60,945 bases of DNA from a virus (IMGVR_UViG_3300031784_000032:1-60945); one strand, 5' to 3'; shown: positions 31,313-40,716, counted from the stretch's first letter. Translations and numbers: made by a program. Notes: generated by a model not told the origin, from the sequence alone.

Positions 31313-33395
31313 ACTTGTCCACCTCCGCTTCAGTCACTAGTTGTAGTGTTACCTGCTCTGGAAATGACGGATTGTCCGGCACACTAACGTCATATGCGTC
31401 AATTTTACGCAGTAGCACTTCTCGTCCAGTTCCGTCATTTAACTCTATGTAGCTTGATAGCCTCAATCTAACAAAGTCATCATTAATTATAATAGAGCAC
31501 CAATCACCCGGGTTGTATGACCCCAACTGTGGATTTAGTGAACCATTTACAGAAATAGAAAAGTTGCTAATTGGGGGTCTGGCCTCAGCTAGAAAACGTT
31601 CTGCGTAGGTGTGAAGCGTGTTCTCTTCAGCAACATTGTCTACTTTTTCTACCTCTTCAAGAATAGGCCAGCCTCGAAGAAGTAGTTCCACATCGGCAGC
31701 TCCAGCATACGGTTGGCTAGCTTCAGAGCTGAGAGTTGAGTCATCTCCCTGAACCCAAAAACGAGTGGCTGCGTCCTGAGCATTCTCCTCCAGACTCGCA
31801 TCGAGTATGTTGCCTGGGTACTCAAAAACAACTTGATCAGCGCCATATGCGCTAACCGGGGCAAACTCTCCGGGAGGCAATACTCCGCCCGGCAAACTAT
31901 CTATGTAGTATTTCAGGCTTGTTGGAAAAATAGGAAGAAACACAAAAGTGCGATTAAACTTATTAGTAGTTGCATTGTAGCTACAGTCAATTCGGTACTC
32001 AAAACCATCTGGAACATTAGAATACTTTTCTAAAATTTCCCCGATAGACTCTAGTTTAAATCCTCTAATTAACTCATTTTGACTAAGGGTTTGACTAGGC
32101 AAGTCTGTAGAGTAAGTTAAGCCAATGTCTCCGTTATCTGTGTACTCCCCCCATGTGGCATAGGTTATAGCCGGAGCAACAGTAGCGTTTGCTAACGGAT
32201 TTCCAGCAGAGCTAAAAGCTATTTTATTTCCAGGATTAACGATTTGAAAGTTGCTGGTAGTTGGAGTGTTTATCGTGTATATGGTGTGGTAGCCGTCTAT
32301 AGAAGAGTTAAGCTCGTCAATGTAGACGATGTCCCCAACTTCAAACCCGTGAGCAGACTCCGTTGTTATAGTAGTGATTCCATTTGTTCTTTGGAAATTG
32401 GAGATATCTACAGATCTTTCTGCAGCAGTTGTGAGGGCTACAGTGCTTCCGGTATTAGCGTATGTAAACGTATAGTTAGTCGGGGCAGAGATAACCACAG
32501 CCTCAGCGTCATCAAATCCTGAGCCGACATCAGTGATAGAGAGTTTTTGCCCAGGCACAAGCTTGTGAGGCTCTTTAGTACTAATAGATGCAACATTTCC
32601 AGATCTGGAGTAAGTTTCTATTTCATTGAAAACATCTATTCCAGGACGTATCTCATCATTAGGAAAATCAAAGTCAAATAAATCAGAAGTAAGTTCGGTT
32701 AGAAGATCACGAACATAGTTATACGTATCTTGTCTAACTTCTACAGTTGCCCTATCGCTTGTATCTTCTTCGTCTTCACCCACAGTTATGTTGGGTATAG
32801 TTTTTGTTTGGCCCTTAGCGTTAACGTATGTTGCTGACACACTAAAAGTTGATCGATCATCTCCTGTAAGCCCTGGTGCCGGAGAAGCTAGTGGAGTGTA
32901 GTATCCCGTATAAGGAACTCTGTCCGGCCCCCAGTCAATCCATACAGGTTCTCCTGGCTTGAAGTCGTATTGGGCAAAGTCTAGAGTCACATCGGCTCTT
33001 CCGCCTGAAACTACTATGCTAGCCGAGTATGCATTGCTCCAAGTTTTCCAAAGTATTCTTTTATATAGATAGCTAGTAAACTCTGAACCACTTATTTCTA
33101 AAGTTTTTTCTACAATGTTGTACGATCTGGTCCAGATAATTCCACCCCATACGCAGAGGCCATCTCTAACAACATACAGCGCAGTCTTACCAGGCAAGGT
33201 GTTCTCATAGAGACTTAAGTTGATAGTTTCCTGGGTTACTGCAATAGAGCCTGAAAAACTGCCTGCCTCGCGGAGGGATCTAGAGTAGGACACGCCTCTA
33301 AAAGGTATTTCTGCAAGCAGCTCATTGCTGAGTAGGTCGACTACGAAATATCGATAGTCTGCTACTAAATCTCTGTCTTGAAAAGTTGGTGTCAT
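31293..33395 (-). CDS. Minor tail protein (tail-tip hub type)
   Basis: A 700-residue protein from ATG 33395. The N-terminus (YFVVDLLSNELLAEIPFRGVSYSRSLREAGSFSGSIAV) has the pattern of actinophage minor tail proteins encoded after Dit, resembling the hub that attaches the tail fibre. The middle (about 275-390) carries two copies of a small beta module, PHKLVPGQKLSI and AHGFEVGDIVYID, each ending F-x-x-x-N-x-G. The C-terminal part (GWPILEEVEKVDN...NPQLGSYNPGDWCSIII) is typical of the hub protein's second half. It overlaps the next gene, so the two are co-translated. Confidence 0.75.
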   Translation of the reverse strand: MTPTFQDRDLVADYRYFVVDLLSNELLAEIPFRGVSYSRSLREAGSFSGSIAVTQETINLSLYENTLPGKTALYVVRDGLCVWGGIIWTRSYNIVEKTLEISGSEFTSYLYKRILWKTWSNAYSASIVVSGGRADVTLDFAQYDFKPGEPVWIDWGPDRVPYTGYYTPLASPAPGLTGDDRSTFSVSATYVNAKGQTKTIPNITVGEDEEDTSDRATVEVRQDTYNYVRDLLTELTSDLFDFDFPNDEIRPGIDVFNEIETYSRSGNVASISTKEPHKLVPGQKLSITDVGSGFDDAEAVVISAPTNYTFTYANTGSTVALTTAAERSVDISNFQRTNGITTITTESAHGFEVGDIVYIDELNSSIDGYHTIYTINTPTTSNFQIVNPGNKIAFSSAGNPLANATVAPAITYATWGEYTDNGDIGLTYSTDLPSQTLSQNELIRGFKLESIGEILEKYSNVPDGFEYRIDCSYNATTNKFNRTFVFLPIFPTSLKYYIDSLPGGVLPPGEFAPVSAYGADQVVFEYPGNILDASLEENAQDAATRFWVQGDDSTLSSEASQPYAGAADVELLLRGWPILEEVEKVDNVAEENTLHTYAERFLAEARPPISNFSISVNGSLNPQLGSYNPGDWCSIIINDDFVRLRLSSYIELNDGTGREVLLRKIDAYDVSVPDNPSFPEQVTLQLVTEAEVDKFGNQTS

Positions 33396-33426
33396 TGTTG
33401 ATTATATGTCTTTCGTTAGTCTAAGT

Positions 33427-34647
33427 CTAACCTATCCAGCCGGATCTATAGTAGATCTTACAAATGCTGCTGGCTGGGAAATTAGTTAATTCTATATTAT
33501 TAGTTCCGGGCTCTAGATATATCCAATCAATAAGAATAGAAACTTTAGCTCTACCGTTTTCAACGTTAACAACTTGATCAGCCAAATACTCCACTTCTAA
33601 AACTTCTCTATTGTACGTGTCTATTTCTAATTGATTAGTAGAGGAAGTTCCATCAATAATAGTTATAGCTTGGTCACTGGTGGAGTTTGTGATAGTGGCT
33701 TGATTTGGGCCAGACGAAGCAGAGATAGAGGCACCACTGCCCGCCGGAGCGATAGGTATGTTAGCTCCAGGGCTAGTTATTTGTAATACATCACCATCAA
33801 CCACGTTAACTACCTGATAGCCATCCATAGTTGGGTGTACGTCATCCAAGTAAACGGTATCCCCTTCGTTAAATGGGGGAGCAGAGGCAAATTGTAGTGT
33901 AATTGCGCCTTCGGTTCTTTGATAAAACTCAATAGGAATAAGGGTTGCTCCCGCATCCGGGCCAGGAGTTGAAACATTGAATCCCTTAGATAGCTCAATA
34001 ATAATTGGAACAGCTATGTTTCCAGCATTTGTTATTGTTGCACTGGCATCACCGTTCGAATCTGCGGTTAGTGTGACAATATTGTAGCCATCAGAGTTTT
34101 CTTCGATGTACTCATACTTTATAGGGTCAGCTGCTTTTAGACCGATAGAGAAGTTAGTTCTACCTCTAGCGCTCACCGTGTCAATTTCAGGCCTACCGCT
34201 AAGTCGAACAAACGTGCCTTTTGTGACTGGAGTTTCGTTGACTACTAGCCAGTCTCCTCGATAGACCAGAGAAATAGCATCTAAGAGTTTTGCTCTAGCT
34301 GCTTCAACTTGATCCGGGTCTTGGGTTAAAAAGCTTCCGTTTAGTGTCAAAATCCTACTTGCCCAGCGGCCCTTGGCATCGTATGAGCCGTCACCCCAAC
34401 CGCGTGGCAGATCAGGGAGTTCTGGATCCGGGAGAGTCCACCATCCTTGGATGTCAGTACAAACCCAAACAACACCAGTTTCTTCATCTATGGTGTTTAA
34501 AACTAAACTTCCAATTTTAATGTCTGCTTTTAGTTTTAGTCCAGAAAAATGAGGAATTGGAAGTTTGGTTAGAGCTTTATTTACAAGCTTATTCTCTTCA
34601 GATTGAGCTACCGGATTTAAGTTGATACTTGAGTCATACTCTGACAT
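33427..34647 (-). CDS. Distal tail (Dit-like) protein
   Basis: A 406-residue protein whose ATG overlaps the tape-measure stop. WWTLPDPELPDLPRGWGDGSYDAKGRWASRILTLNGSFL is the N-terminal belt domain of siphovirus Dit proteins in actinophages (strand, G-D-x-x-Y-D-x-x-G-x-x-x-x-R). The C-terminal region includes one APPFNEGDTVYLDDVHPTMDGYQVV beta module. The order tape measure, Dit, hub, fibre is canonical. It forms the ring under the tail tube. Confidence 0.8.
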   Translation of the reverse strand: MSEYDSSINLNPVAQSEENKLVNKALTKLPIPHFSGLKLKADIKIGSLVLNTIDEETGVVWVCTDIQGWWTLPDPELPDLPRGWGDGSYDAKGRWASRILTLNGSFLTQDPDQVEAARAKLLDAISLVYRGDWLVVNETPVTKGTFVRLSGRPEIDTVSARGRTNFSIGLKAADPIKYEYIEENSDGYNIVTLTADSNGDASATITNAGNIAVPIIIELSKGFNVSTPGPDAGATLIPIEFYQRTEGAITLQFASAPPFNEGDTVYLDDVHPTMDGYQVVNVVDGDVLQITSPGANIPIAPAGSGASISASSGPNQATITNSTSDQAITIIDGTSSTNQLEIDTYNREVLEVEYLADQVVNVENGRAKVSILIDWIYLEPGTNNIELTNFPASSICKIYYRSGWIG

Positions 34648-37490
34648 TAGAAGGCTCCTTTACGAATCTCAAAAGCAAGCCTACGAGAGACCAGCTCTGA
34701 CAGCTCTCTCTCATCCATGCCTGGGGATGGGTAGACATTTATTGTGGCTCCGGCTCCCTTACCACTTAGAGCAGCTATTAAAGCTTTGTCTCGAAGAGAT
34801 AGCCCATTTGCATCTAGAGGTTCAATTCTTTCTGGTCTTCCAGCTTCTGCAACCATAGCTAAAGTTCCGCCCTGGCTTGCCTGAACAACTCCTCCATCAG
34901 CAAATGCAGGAACTACAATTTTCCCAAATCTTGGTATCTGAGGTGGGTTGGATTTCAGGTTTATTGTTCCACCGCTGAAAGTTTTAATGAGGTCAGCTAG
35001 TCCTCCACCGATGCCGTTAAAGAATGATCTAACAAGCCAGTTTAGGAAGTCAACGAGTGCATTACCGGCACCCACAAGAAGATCAGCCAGTCCTTGGACA
35101 ATCTTCCTGAGAACGTCCATAAATATTTTACCGAACGAACTCCAGTCGCCTGTTATAAGAGCTTTTGCAAACTCTCCAACAAGCCTGATTAGTTGCATAA
35201 AGATGTCAATTATTGGCATTAAAATATCAACTAACGCCATAATTATTGGCATGACAGTTTCTACCGCGGCAACCAAAACTTTACCAACAAAAGTAGCAAA
35301 AAGCCCTAGACCAGCGATTATAGCCTCCAATATTGGCTGAAGACCTTCCATTAAGCTAGGAAGTAGCTGATTCACTACAACATCAATTAAAGGCTGAATT
35401 GCTTCCATAATTTTATTGAAGGATTCGCCAAGAGAGTCCAGTACGCCTTTGAGGGTGGTGTCTATAAACTGTCTAAATGAATCGCTGGTGTTGTATAAGT
35501 ATACAAAAGCAGCTATAAGTAGTCCTATTGCAATTAAAATAGGGCTCTTCATTAAGAATGATCCGACTCTACCAAACGCACTTGCAAAGGCGTTATTTGA
35601 GTAAGTTAAGAATGCAAAATACTGCTTAGTTTTTGTAAGTAGTGTCCCAAGTGGCCCCAAAACGGATTGGAATACTCCATTGACTACGGACCCAAAGAAT
35701 TGAGCAGTAGACAGTGCCAAACCTAGAGCCGAGAAGAACGCAAAAATTTGTCCAGTAACAGCTAGAATTTTTTGAACGGTTTCGTTGCCTAGAGCTTTTT
35801 CAATTACAGTAGCTATACCATTTAAAACGTTAAAAAATGTTTCTATCGATTTTGTGTCAGTCAGCGAGTTTGAAATGTTTGTAAGAGTTACAACAAGCCT
35901 TGCAAAAGACGGACCAGCTGCTATGTACTTACCTAGAATTTCTCCTAAAGGAGCAGCGCCTTCCTTGAGAATATCAAACGTCTCTTTAATTGCTGGATCA
36001 TCAGCAAGTTTGAATATCTCACCTAGAAGCGTTCCGACAGAATCTATTACAGCCTTAGCATTTTCAGCGGCTCCAGCAAAAAACTCTCTTAGCGGCTTGC
36101 CATCTATTTCCTCTAAGTTTTTGAAGCTTGCCGTTGCCTCTTTCAGGTAGTCGATTAGAATTTGACCGCCAGATCCAGGGCCAATATTAGCTTTAATTAT
36201 CTTCCCAAAGCCACCAAAAATATTTCCAAATATATCTGCAAAGTCGGTAGCTAGTTGGCTTACAGTTGCAAAAAATCCTTCAATTTCTGCCTTATTTTCT
36301 GGCGCATTCATAAAGTCGCTAAACTTAGTTAAGTTTCTATCTAAGAAAGCTACAAACTGCTTAACTAGTGGATCAGCGAACACTAGAACGGAGAGGAAGC
36401 CGTCAAAAACTTTACCTAGAATAGTCCCGAAGGCTTCAATAGTTGGCTTAGAGTTGGCAAAAACGGTGTCTAACTTGTCTAAGTTAATTTGCTTAACTAA
36501 AAAGTCAGTAAAGTTTCTTGCAGCAATACCTAAAGAGTCCGCGACACCAGCAAGGCCCTTCTTTATAGTGTCAAAGAACGGGCCATTTGCCAATCTTTCT
36601 AGCTGCTCACCGAGTAGCGGTAAGAATCCTTTAGCTACTGCTTCTCTGAGCTCATCTAGCTTGGGCTTAAGTCTTACTAGTAGTTGAGCAAACTCTTTTT
36701 GACTCTTTGTTAGGCCAGCGTACGGATCAACGCCGGCAGTGGCCATCAGGCCTTCTTTGCCCTTAGAGAGTTCGTCGTTAAGGTCTTTGCTACGCTCTTT
36801 AGCCTGACGGTAGTTTAGCTCGGCTTCCTCAAGAGCAAGCTCTGCCTCTCGACGTGCCATATTGTTTGGCGGCAGGTCTTGCATTCTAAGAAGGTTATTG
36901 CGTGCTTTTTCAAGCTCGAGGCCGGCACGCTTTTCGCTCATAGCAGCGGACTCAGCGCTACGTCTAAGCTCTTTAAACTGCTTATTTACTTCAGCTAAAG
37001 TTTGTCCCATACCAGACTGAGCGCTGGTTGCCCTACCTACAGCAGCACTGATTCCTTTTAAGGCAAAGGATGCCGCAAACATACCTATTCGGAGGCTGAC
37101 AAAAGCACCCACTAGTCCCACAATAGATACCGAAGCTGCAGCACCAGCTCCGACTAGGGAGAACAATCCGCTAACTACGGCAGCAATTCCACCTACAACG
37201 CTAGAAATAGCCGTTCCCAGTGTGTATCCAGTTCGTACTAACGACTGAAACCTTCGTCTAGCACCTTCTGCAGCCGGTGCCATGTTATTCAGGCCTTCAG
37301 TTATTCTAGAAAATATGTTTCCATTTACATTAGAGTTGAATCCTCTAGAAAAAGCAGCTCCTAGGCTTTCACCGCTTCTTCGAGCAGAGCCACCCTCACC
37401 GGAAAGACCTCGGAACGCGCGCTGGATGTCTCGGTTAACACCGGTAGTAATAGCGCGTACGAGTATGTGCGCTTCGCCTACTACTGCCAC
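34647..37490 (-). CDS. Tape measure protein
   Basis: A 947-residue protein starting at GTG 37490 with AGAGGTGA upstream. It sets tail length and has the expected makeup: long helices, several hydrophobic segments (near 95-145, 600-635 and 690-715 by eye), a coiled-coil stretch KRAGLELEKARNNLLRMQDLPPN...LEEAELNYRQAKERSKD and Gly/Ala-rich ends. A SQGGTLAMVAEAGRPERI block near residue 890 is a well-known C-terminal tape-measure motif. By the usual 0.15 nm per residue rule it implies a tail of about 140 nm. It follows the assembly chaperones and precedes Dit. Confidence 0.9.
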   Translation of the reverse strand: MAVVGEAHILVRAITTGVNRDIQRAFRGLSGEGGSARRSGESLGAAFSRGFNSNVNGNIFSRITEGLNNMAPAAEGARRRFQSLVRTGYTLGTAISSVVGGIAAVVSGLFSLVGAGAAASVSIVGLVGAFVSLRIGMFAASFALKGISAAVGRATSAQSGMGQTLAEVNKQFKELRRSAESAAMSEKRAGLELEKARNNLLRMQDLPPNNMARREAELALEEAELNYRQAKERSKDLNDELSKGKEGLMATAGVDPYAGLTKSQKEFAQLLVRLKPKLDELREAVAKGFLPLLGEQLERLANGPFFDTIKKGLAGVADSLGIAARNFTDFLVKQINLDKLDTVFANSKPTIEAFGTILGKVFDGFLSVLVFADPLVKQFVAFLDRNLTKFSDFMNAPENKAEIEGFFATVSQLATDFADIFGNIFGGFGKIIKANIGPGSGGQILIDYLKEATASFKNLEEIDGKPLREFFAGAAENAKAVIDSVGTLLGEIFKLADDPAIKETFDILKEGAAPLGEILGKYIAAGPSFARLVVTLTNISNSLTDTKSIETFFNVLNGIATVIEKALGNETVQKILAVTGQIFAFFSALGLALSTAQFFGSVVNGVFQSVLGPLGTLLTKTKQYFAFLTYSNNAFASAFGRVGSFLMKSPILIAIGLLIAAFVYLYNTSDSFRQFIDTTLKGVLDSLGESFNKIMEAIQPLIDVVVNQLLPSLMEGLQPILEAIIAGLGLFATFVGKVLVAAVETVMPIIMALVDILMPIIDIFMQLIRLVGEFAKALITGDWSSFGKIFMDVLRKIVQGLADLLVGAGNALVDFLNWLVRSFFNGIGGGLADLIKTFSGGTINLKSNPPQIPRFGKIVVPAFADGGVVQASQGGTLAMVAEAGRPERIEPLDANGLSLRDKALIAALSGKGAGATINVYPSPGMDERELSELVSRRLAFEIRKGAF

Positions 37491-37507
37491 GGTGTCACCT
37501 CTTTAAC

Positions 37508-37945
37508 TTATCCGAGTGGTGCGTCTAAGACTGATCCAAACGGATTAGCCGATTCTGGGTTGAACTTTGTTGGTGCAACGTATGGCTTACGTGCATCAAC
37601 GGGGCTTGGGTCAAACTCATCCACTCCTCCAGCAGGAACATATGTTCTGCCTCCATAAGTGGTGCCTGCACTACTGTCAGAGCCATACTTATACTCTTTG
37701 CCGTAAAGCCGGTAAAAGTTTGTCCTAAACTTGCTCTGGGCTTGAACCTCTTCTGCTGTGGAATATCTCATGTCGTCCTCAAACATGAAATGAATGATGT
37801 CCAGCATTTCAGCTGCATCCATGTCTTGTAGCCTGAGGCCATTAAAGAGAGCTTTACCATTTACATAAGGCCAGAGATCAATCGCCCAACTTAGGAGACC
37901 TCTGGCTGCGCTTCCGGGCGTCCAGAGTACTCCTCTAGTAGCCAA
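37508..37945 (-). CDS. Tail assembly chaperone 2 (-1 frame, probably made by frameshift)
   Basis: This 145-codon ORF overlaps the end of chaperone 1 by 55 bases in the -1 frame and begins only with a TTG inside that gene, without a ribosome site. Residues 30-70 (NGKALFNGLRLQDMDAAEMLDIIHFMFEDDMRYSTAEEVQAQ) fit the downstream part of tail assembly chaperones. The rest is Gly/Pro/Tyr-rich. As in most long-tailed phages, it is expected as a C-terminal extension of chaperone 1 through programmed frameshifting, directly upstream of the tape measure gene. Confidence 0.7.
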   Translation of the reverse strand: MATRGVLWTPGSAARGLLSWAIDLWPYVNGKALFNGLRLQDMDAAEMLDIIHFMFEDDMRYSTAEEVQAQSKFRTNFYRLYGKEYKYGSDSSAGTTYGGRTYVPAGGVDEFDPSPVDARKPYVAPTKFNPESANPFGSVLDAPLG

Positions 37946-38229
37946 CCGACAATCTCTCCTAGAGTTTCGGTTGTTACAATTCTGTCTTTGTCAAGAGTAA
38001 GAGCATTAAAACGCTCTAGGCTCTCGTCAGTCAATGCTTGATTGAAAAAGTTATCAATTGTTTCAGCGGCAACCGCTGGGTTTTCGCTCGCAGAGTCTTT
38101 AACTAGGGATAACATAACTCGACCCTGTAGACTTGGAACGCAGAAGAACTCTTCTTCGTAAAGTTTAAACGAGATAGCTTCAGTATTTTCTGGAGATTTT
38201 CCAGCACCAAAATCTTTAAATTTTGCCAT
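37891..38229 (-). CDS. Tail assembly chaperone 1
   Basis: A 112-residue protein from ATG 38229, preceded by an A/G-rich ribosome region (AGAAGATATAAAA). The fold is helical, with a short beta N-terminus (AISFKLYEEEFFC) typical of actinophage chaperones that coat the tape measure. It ends 17 codons into the overlap with chaperone 2. A GGTAAAATA promoter-like element lies about 65 bases upstream, so tail genes may have their own transcript. Confidence 0.75.
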   Translation of the reverse strand: MAKFKDFGAGKSPENTEAISFKLYEEEFFCVPSLQGRVMLSLVKDSASENPAVAAETIDNFFNQALTDESLERFNALTLDKDRIVTTETLGEIVGWLLEEYSGRPEAQPEVS

Positions 38230-38291
38230 TTTTATATCTTCTTTCTTTCTTTTTTTCTTTAGTCATTTATAAGCAACATAGCTTACTGTTA

Positions 38292-38306
38292 CTATTTTAC
38301 CCTATT
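38292..38306 (-). promoter_or_regulatory. Putative promoter, GGTAAAATA-type, before tail chaperone genes
   Basis: The minus strand reads AATAGGGTAAAATAG, sharing 12 contiguous bases (TAGGGTAAAATAG without its first base) with the site at 14888. It lies in an 87-base gap before the tail chaperone gene. No -35 hexamer is clear. Confidence 0.45.
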
Positions 38307-38316
38307 GTTTGTAGGC

Positions 38317-38835
38317 TTATCGGAACGCAAAGTGGCGAAGCTGCGCTGAAAGGTATGGATTAGGTCTAGTGCCTGGATGCATTACTGGCCCCGGAGTAAC
38401 TACAAGTCTCCCTTTACTCGAAAATCTAAGTACTTTTCCTCCAGCTTTAGGAGAGATTAAATGAGGACGAGTACCCTGGTGGTGCATATATGCGTAGTTG
38501 ACTTGAGACCCAATCCAAAGATATTGACCGGTAGCATTTCCAGTATGCCGCATGTGAATAGAGGCCCTAAGCCTGCCGGTTTTTACACCAACCATGCGCT
38601 TAGCACCCTTTACAGCTTTGTTACCCCGAATTTCTAGTGTCTTCCATAGACCACCAGAGCTAGTGTTAAGTTCTTTGTGGAGCGCAGCTTTGTAGATTAC
38701 TACACCACCCACTGCAAAAGTAAAAGCAGTCCCCGGAGAGCCGACAGCCCCTTTGCCATACTTTCTTACGTGATTATTAAATTTGTTGGCGTAATAAATC
38801 CAGGGACTGTCTGGTATGAAGCCGCCTAGTGGCAT
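38317..38835 (-). CDS. HK97 gp10-like tail-component protein
   Basis: A 172-residue protein from ATG 38835. VGVKTGRLRASIHMRHTGN, NYAYMHHQGTRPHLISP, LRFSSKGRLVV and HPGTRPNPYL follow the HK97 gp10 pattern (V-x-x-G-x-L-R-x-S, then Y-A-x-x-x-E/H-x-G-T, then G-x-x-P-x-P-F/Y-L). Members sit at the head-tail interface or assist tail completion. It follows the tail terminator gene by one base. Confidence 0.78.
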   Translation of the reverse strand: MPLGGFIPDSPWIYYANKFNNHVRKYGKGAVGSPGTAFTFAVGGVVIYKAALHKELNTSSGGLWKTLEIRGNKAVKGAKRMVGVKTGRLRASIHMRHTGNATGQYLWIGSQVNYAYMHHQGTRPHLISPKAGGKVLRFSSKGRLVVTPGPVMHPGTRPNPYLSAQLRHFAFR

Positions 38836-38836
38836 T

Positions 38837-39340
38837 TTATGGAACCGCCAAAGTTAAGTTCATGTTTACTGTCTGAAAACCACCCTCGGGAGGAGTTATA
38901 TCTACAGTTGCAATAACACCAACACCATAACCACTGCCGTCCCACATATCAAAAAGTCTTACGGCATCCATAAGAACCCAGGCATCAATCGCTGATACAG
39001 CAGAAGCTTCTTGTATTTTTTCAGGAGATGGCGGACGACCGTTTGGTCCAACTATAGGCACGGCTCTGGCGATAGATATAGTGACAACAGCGCTTCTAGG
39101 TACGTTACATCTCTGCGGAGAGCTTGCTTCATCTCCAGGTGCACCTAAGTACATTTGAATAAACGAAACTACAACTTGTTCGCAGTCAATCGCAGGCTGT
39201 CCGATAGTCCAGTATCGACGGTTCGGTAGGTTAACGTTGTATGACTGGAACACAGTCTCCACACGCTCAACTATGCCGTCCATCATGTCTCTGAGGTTTG
39301 TTGCATCCTCTAAGACACCGGAACCATCGATATAGGTCAT
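38837..39340 (-). CDS. Tail terminator / head-tail connector protein
   Basis: A 167-residue protein from ATG 39340. NLPNRRYWTIGQPAIDCEQVVVSFIQMYLGAPG, a conserved CNVPRSAVVTISIARAVP segment and DAWVLMDAVRLF match actinophage tail terminators (R-R-Y, G-x-P-A-x-D-C, C-x-x-P-R). Position between head-tail adaptor and gp10 agrees. The exact neck role could be the neighbouring connector instead. Confidence 0.68.
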   Translation of the reverse strand: MTYIDGSGVLEDATNLRDMMDGIVERVETVFQSYNVNLPNRRYWTIGQPAIDCEQVVVSFIQMYLGAPGDEASSPQRCNVPRSAVVTISIARAVPIVGPNGRPPSPEKIQEASAVSAIDAWVLMDAVRLFDMWDGSGYGVGVIATVDITPPEGGFQTVNMNLTLAVP

Positions 39341-39344
39341 TAGA

Positions 39345-39512
39345 TTACTCCTCTACTGGAGCAGACTCTTCTACTACTGGAGCCTCTACAACAGTTTCTT
39401 CTACTACAGGTGCTTCAACCTTAGGAGCCTTTGCTCTAGGAGCTGGAGCTGCCTTCTTAACATTAGCGCCAGGCATATCTGCGGCGGTAAAGTTTGTCAT
39501 CATCTGTGCCAT
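39345..39512 (-). CDS. Small Ala/Pro/Glu-rich protein
   Basis: I chose ATG 39512, giving 55 residues, because it follows the adaptor stop by 13 bases and has an A/G-rich site; the longer ORF to 39569 would lie inside the adaptor gene. The protein has an N-terminal MTNFTAADMPGA segment and a low-complexity VVEETVVEAPVVEES tail with charged repeats. It may be a small neck or capsid decoration protein. No family is recognised. Confidence 0.55.
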   Translation of the reverse strand: MAQMMTNFTAADMPGANVKKAAPAPRAKAPKVEAPVVEETVVEAPVVEESAPVEE

Positions 39513-39525
39513 TATTTGCTCTTTC

Positions 39526-40644
39526 TTACTCAGTTGGATACATCTTGATCTGAAGGTTTCCAGACGCAAGTTCTATTATATTTGGGACATTGCTTATTGT
39601 TTTAGTTGCGTATAGGGTCCAGGTTCCAGGATCTACCATCCCAAGAGCCCTAAGCGCTTTGTCGTATGGGACTGTAAACGTTATTGTCTGAGCTCCAGAA
39701 TTCAAACTAAAATCTGAATTATCTAAGTCAACTGCTCTGGATCCAGAGTAGCTTCTTAGTGTTATCACAGGGGTCCATCCAGTGTCCGGGAAGAAGTTGT
39801 CAAGGTCAACAGCTGTGAGACCAACGGAAGACCAAGTAGCTGGTTCACCTTTTACTAAAGTCAAGTCATACTGGGCGCTTGGTGTCATAACAACAGTTTT
39901 CGGTGTGTACCTTCTTGCACGTGGTGTGTCGACAGAGAATACCTTGGACTTGCGGCGAGCGTTGTCTGGGTTAGCAACCTTAAGGAATAAGTCAATTTCG
40001 TATAGCCCTGTGCGGAGCTCGTCAATAAACTCTTGGTTGTCGAGGATTGTGTAAGAAACGCCCTGGCGTGATACAGAGGTTACACGCTGAGGAAGCTCAC
40101 AAGCCTCATCGCCTGACCAAAGTCTGGCAAACTCGATAGCAAGTTTACGGGCAGCCATCTTTCCAGCAATTGGCACAGGAGTTCCGTAGGAGTATGTAAC
40201 CTCGGTGTTACATGGGGTCCAAGGGGTTCCGGCCTTGATGTGAATGGTTGAGTGGTCTACAAGGTAGTAGCTTGACGGATCTAAAATGTCCCCAAGCCTG
40301 TTTCTTATAGCGTGAATTTTAGTTACTGGACGACCACGAAGTTTGATTCGTGAGTCAGGGGACATGCCGTCAGAAGTCAGCTCTGAATACTCATCGTAGT
40401 CGCCAGAGGGAATATTGTAAACGTCTCCACCAAAAAGAACTGGAGAGTTGGTCTTAGTTGATGGGCCCATACGGTTATTGCGTAGGGTACAGGTATAACG
40501 CTCGGTTACAGTAGTTTCGCCAGTATACTTACGGCCTGACATTGCCCAAAGCAGGTATGACGCGGTCTTAGCAGCCTCTAACGTATACTCAGTATACGAA
40601 TAGTCGCCCATCTCTTCGGGCTGAATCCACAAGTTGTTGGTCAT
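39526..40644 (-). CDS. Head-to-tail adaptor with extra C-terminal beta domain
   Basis: A 372-residue protein from ATG 40644. The first 250 residues fit the actinophage head-tail adaptor: AAKTASYLLWAMSGRKYTGETTVTERY, SDGMSPDSRIKLRGRPVTKIHAIRNRLGDILDPSSYYLVDHSTIHIKAG, PCNTEVTYSYGTPVPIAGKMAARKLAIEF. The last 100 residues are an additional strand-rich domain (LTLVKGEPATWSSVGL...TPVITLRSYSGS...WTLYATKTISNVPNIIELASG) that looks Ig-like. A hairpin separates it from the major tail gene upstream. Confidence 0.75.
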   Translation of the reverse strand: MTNNLWIQPEEMGDYSYTEYTLEAAKTASYLLWAMSGRKYTGETTVTERYTCTLRNNRMGPSTKTNSPVLFGGDVYNIPSGDYDEYSELTSDGMSPDSRIKLRGRPVTKIHAIRNRLGDILDPSSYYLVDHSTIHIKAGTPWTPCNTEVTYSYGTPVPIAGKMAARKLAIEFARLWSGDEACELPQRVTSVSRQGVSYTILDNQEFIDELRTGLYEIDLFLKVANPDNARRKSKVFSVDTPRARRYTPKTVVMTPSAQYDLTLVKGEPATWSSVGLTAVDLDNFFPDTGWTPVITLRSYSGSRAVDLDNSDFSLNSGAQTITFTVPYDKALRALGMVDPGTWTLYATKTISNVPNIIELASGNLQIKMYPTE

Positions 40645-40661
40645 CTTTACCTCTTAGATAA

Positions 40662-40716
40662 GTTTAACGGGCGGTAGCCTAAGCTAGTTGCTCAAGCTAC
40701 CACCCGTCTTTAAACT
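40662..40716 (-). terminator. Strong hairpin between major tail and adaptor genes
   Basis: On the minus strand ACGGGTGGTAGC and GCTACCGCCCGT pair over 12 bases with one G-T pair around a 17-base loop, and outer GTTTAA/TTAAAC arms extend it. It starts right after the tail-gene stop. The trailing T content is modest, so it may partly terminate or stabilise the abundant upstream mRNA. Confidence 0.6.
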
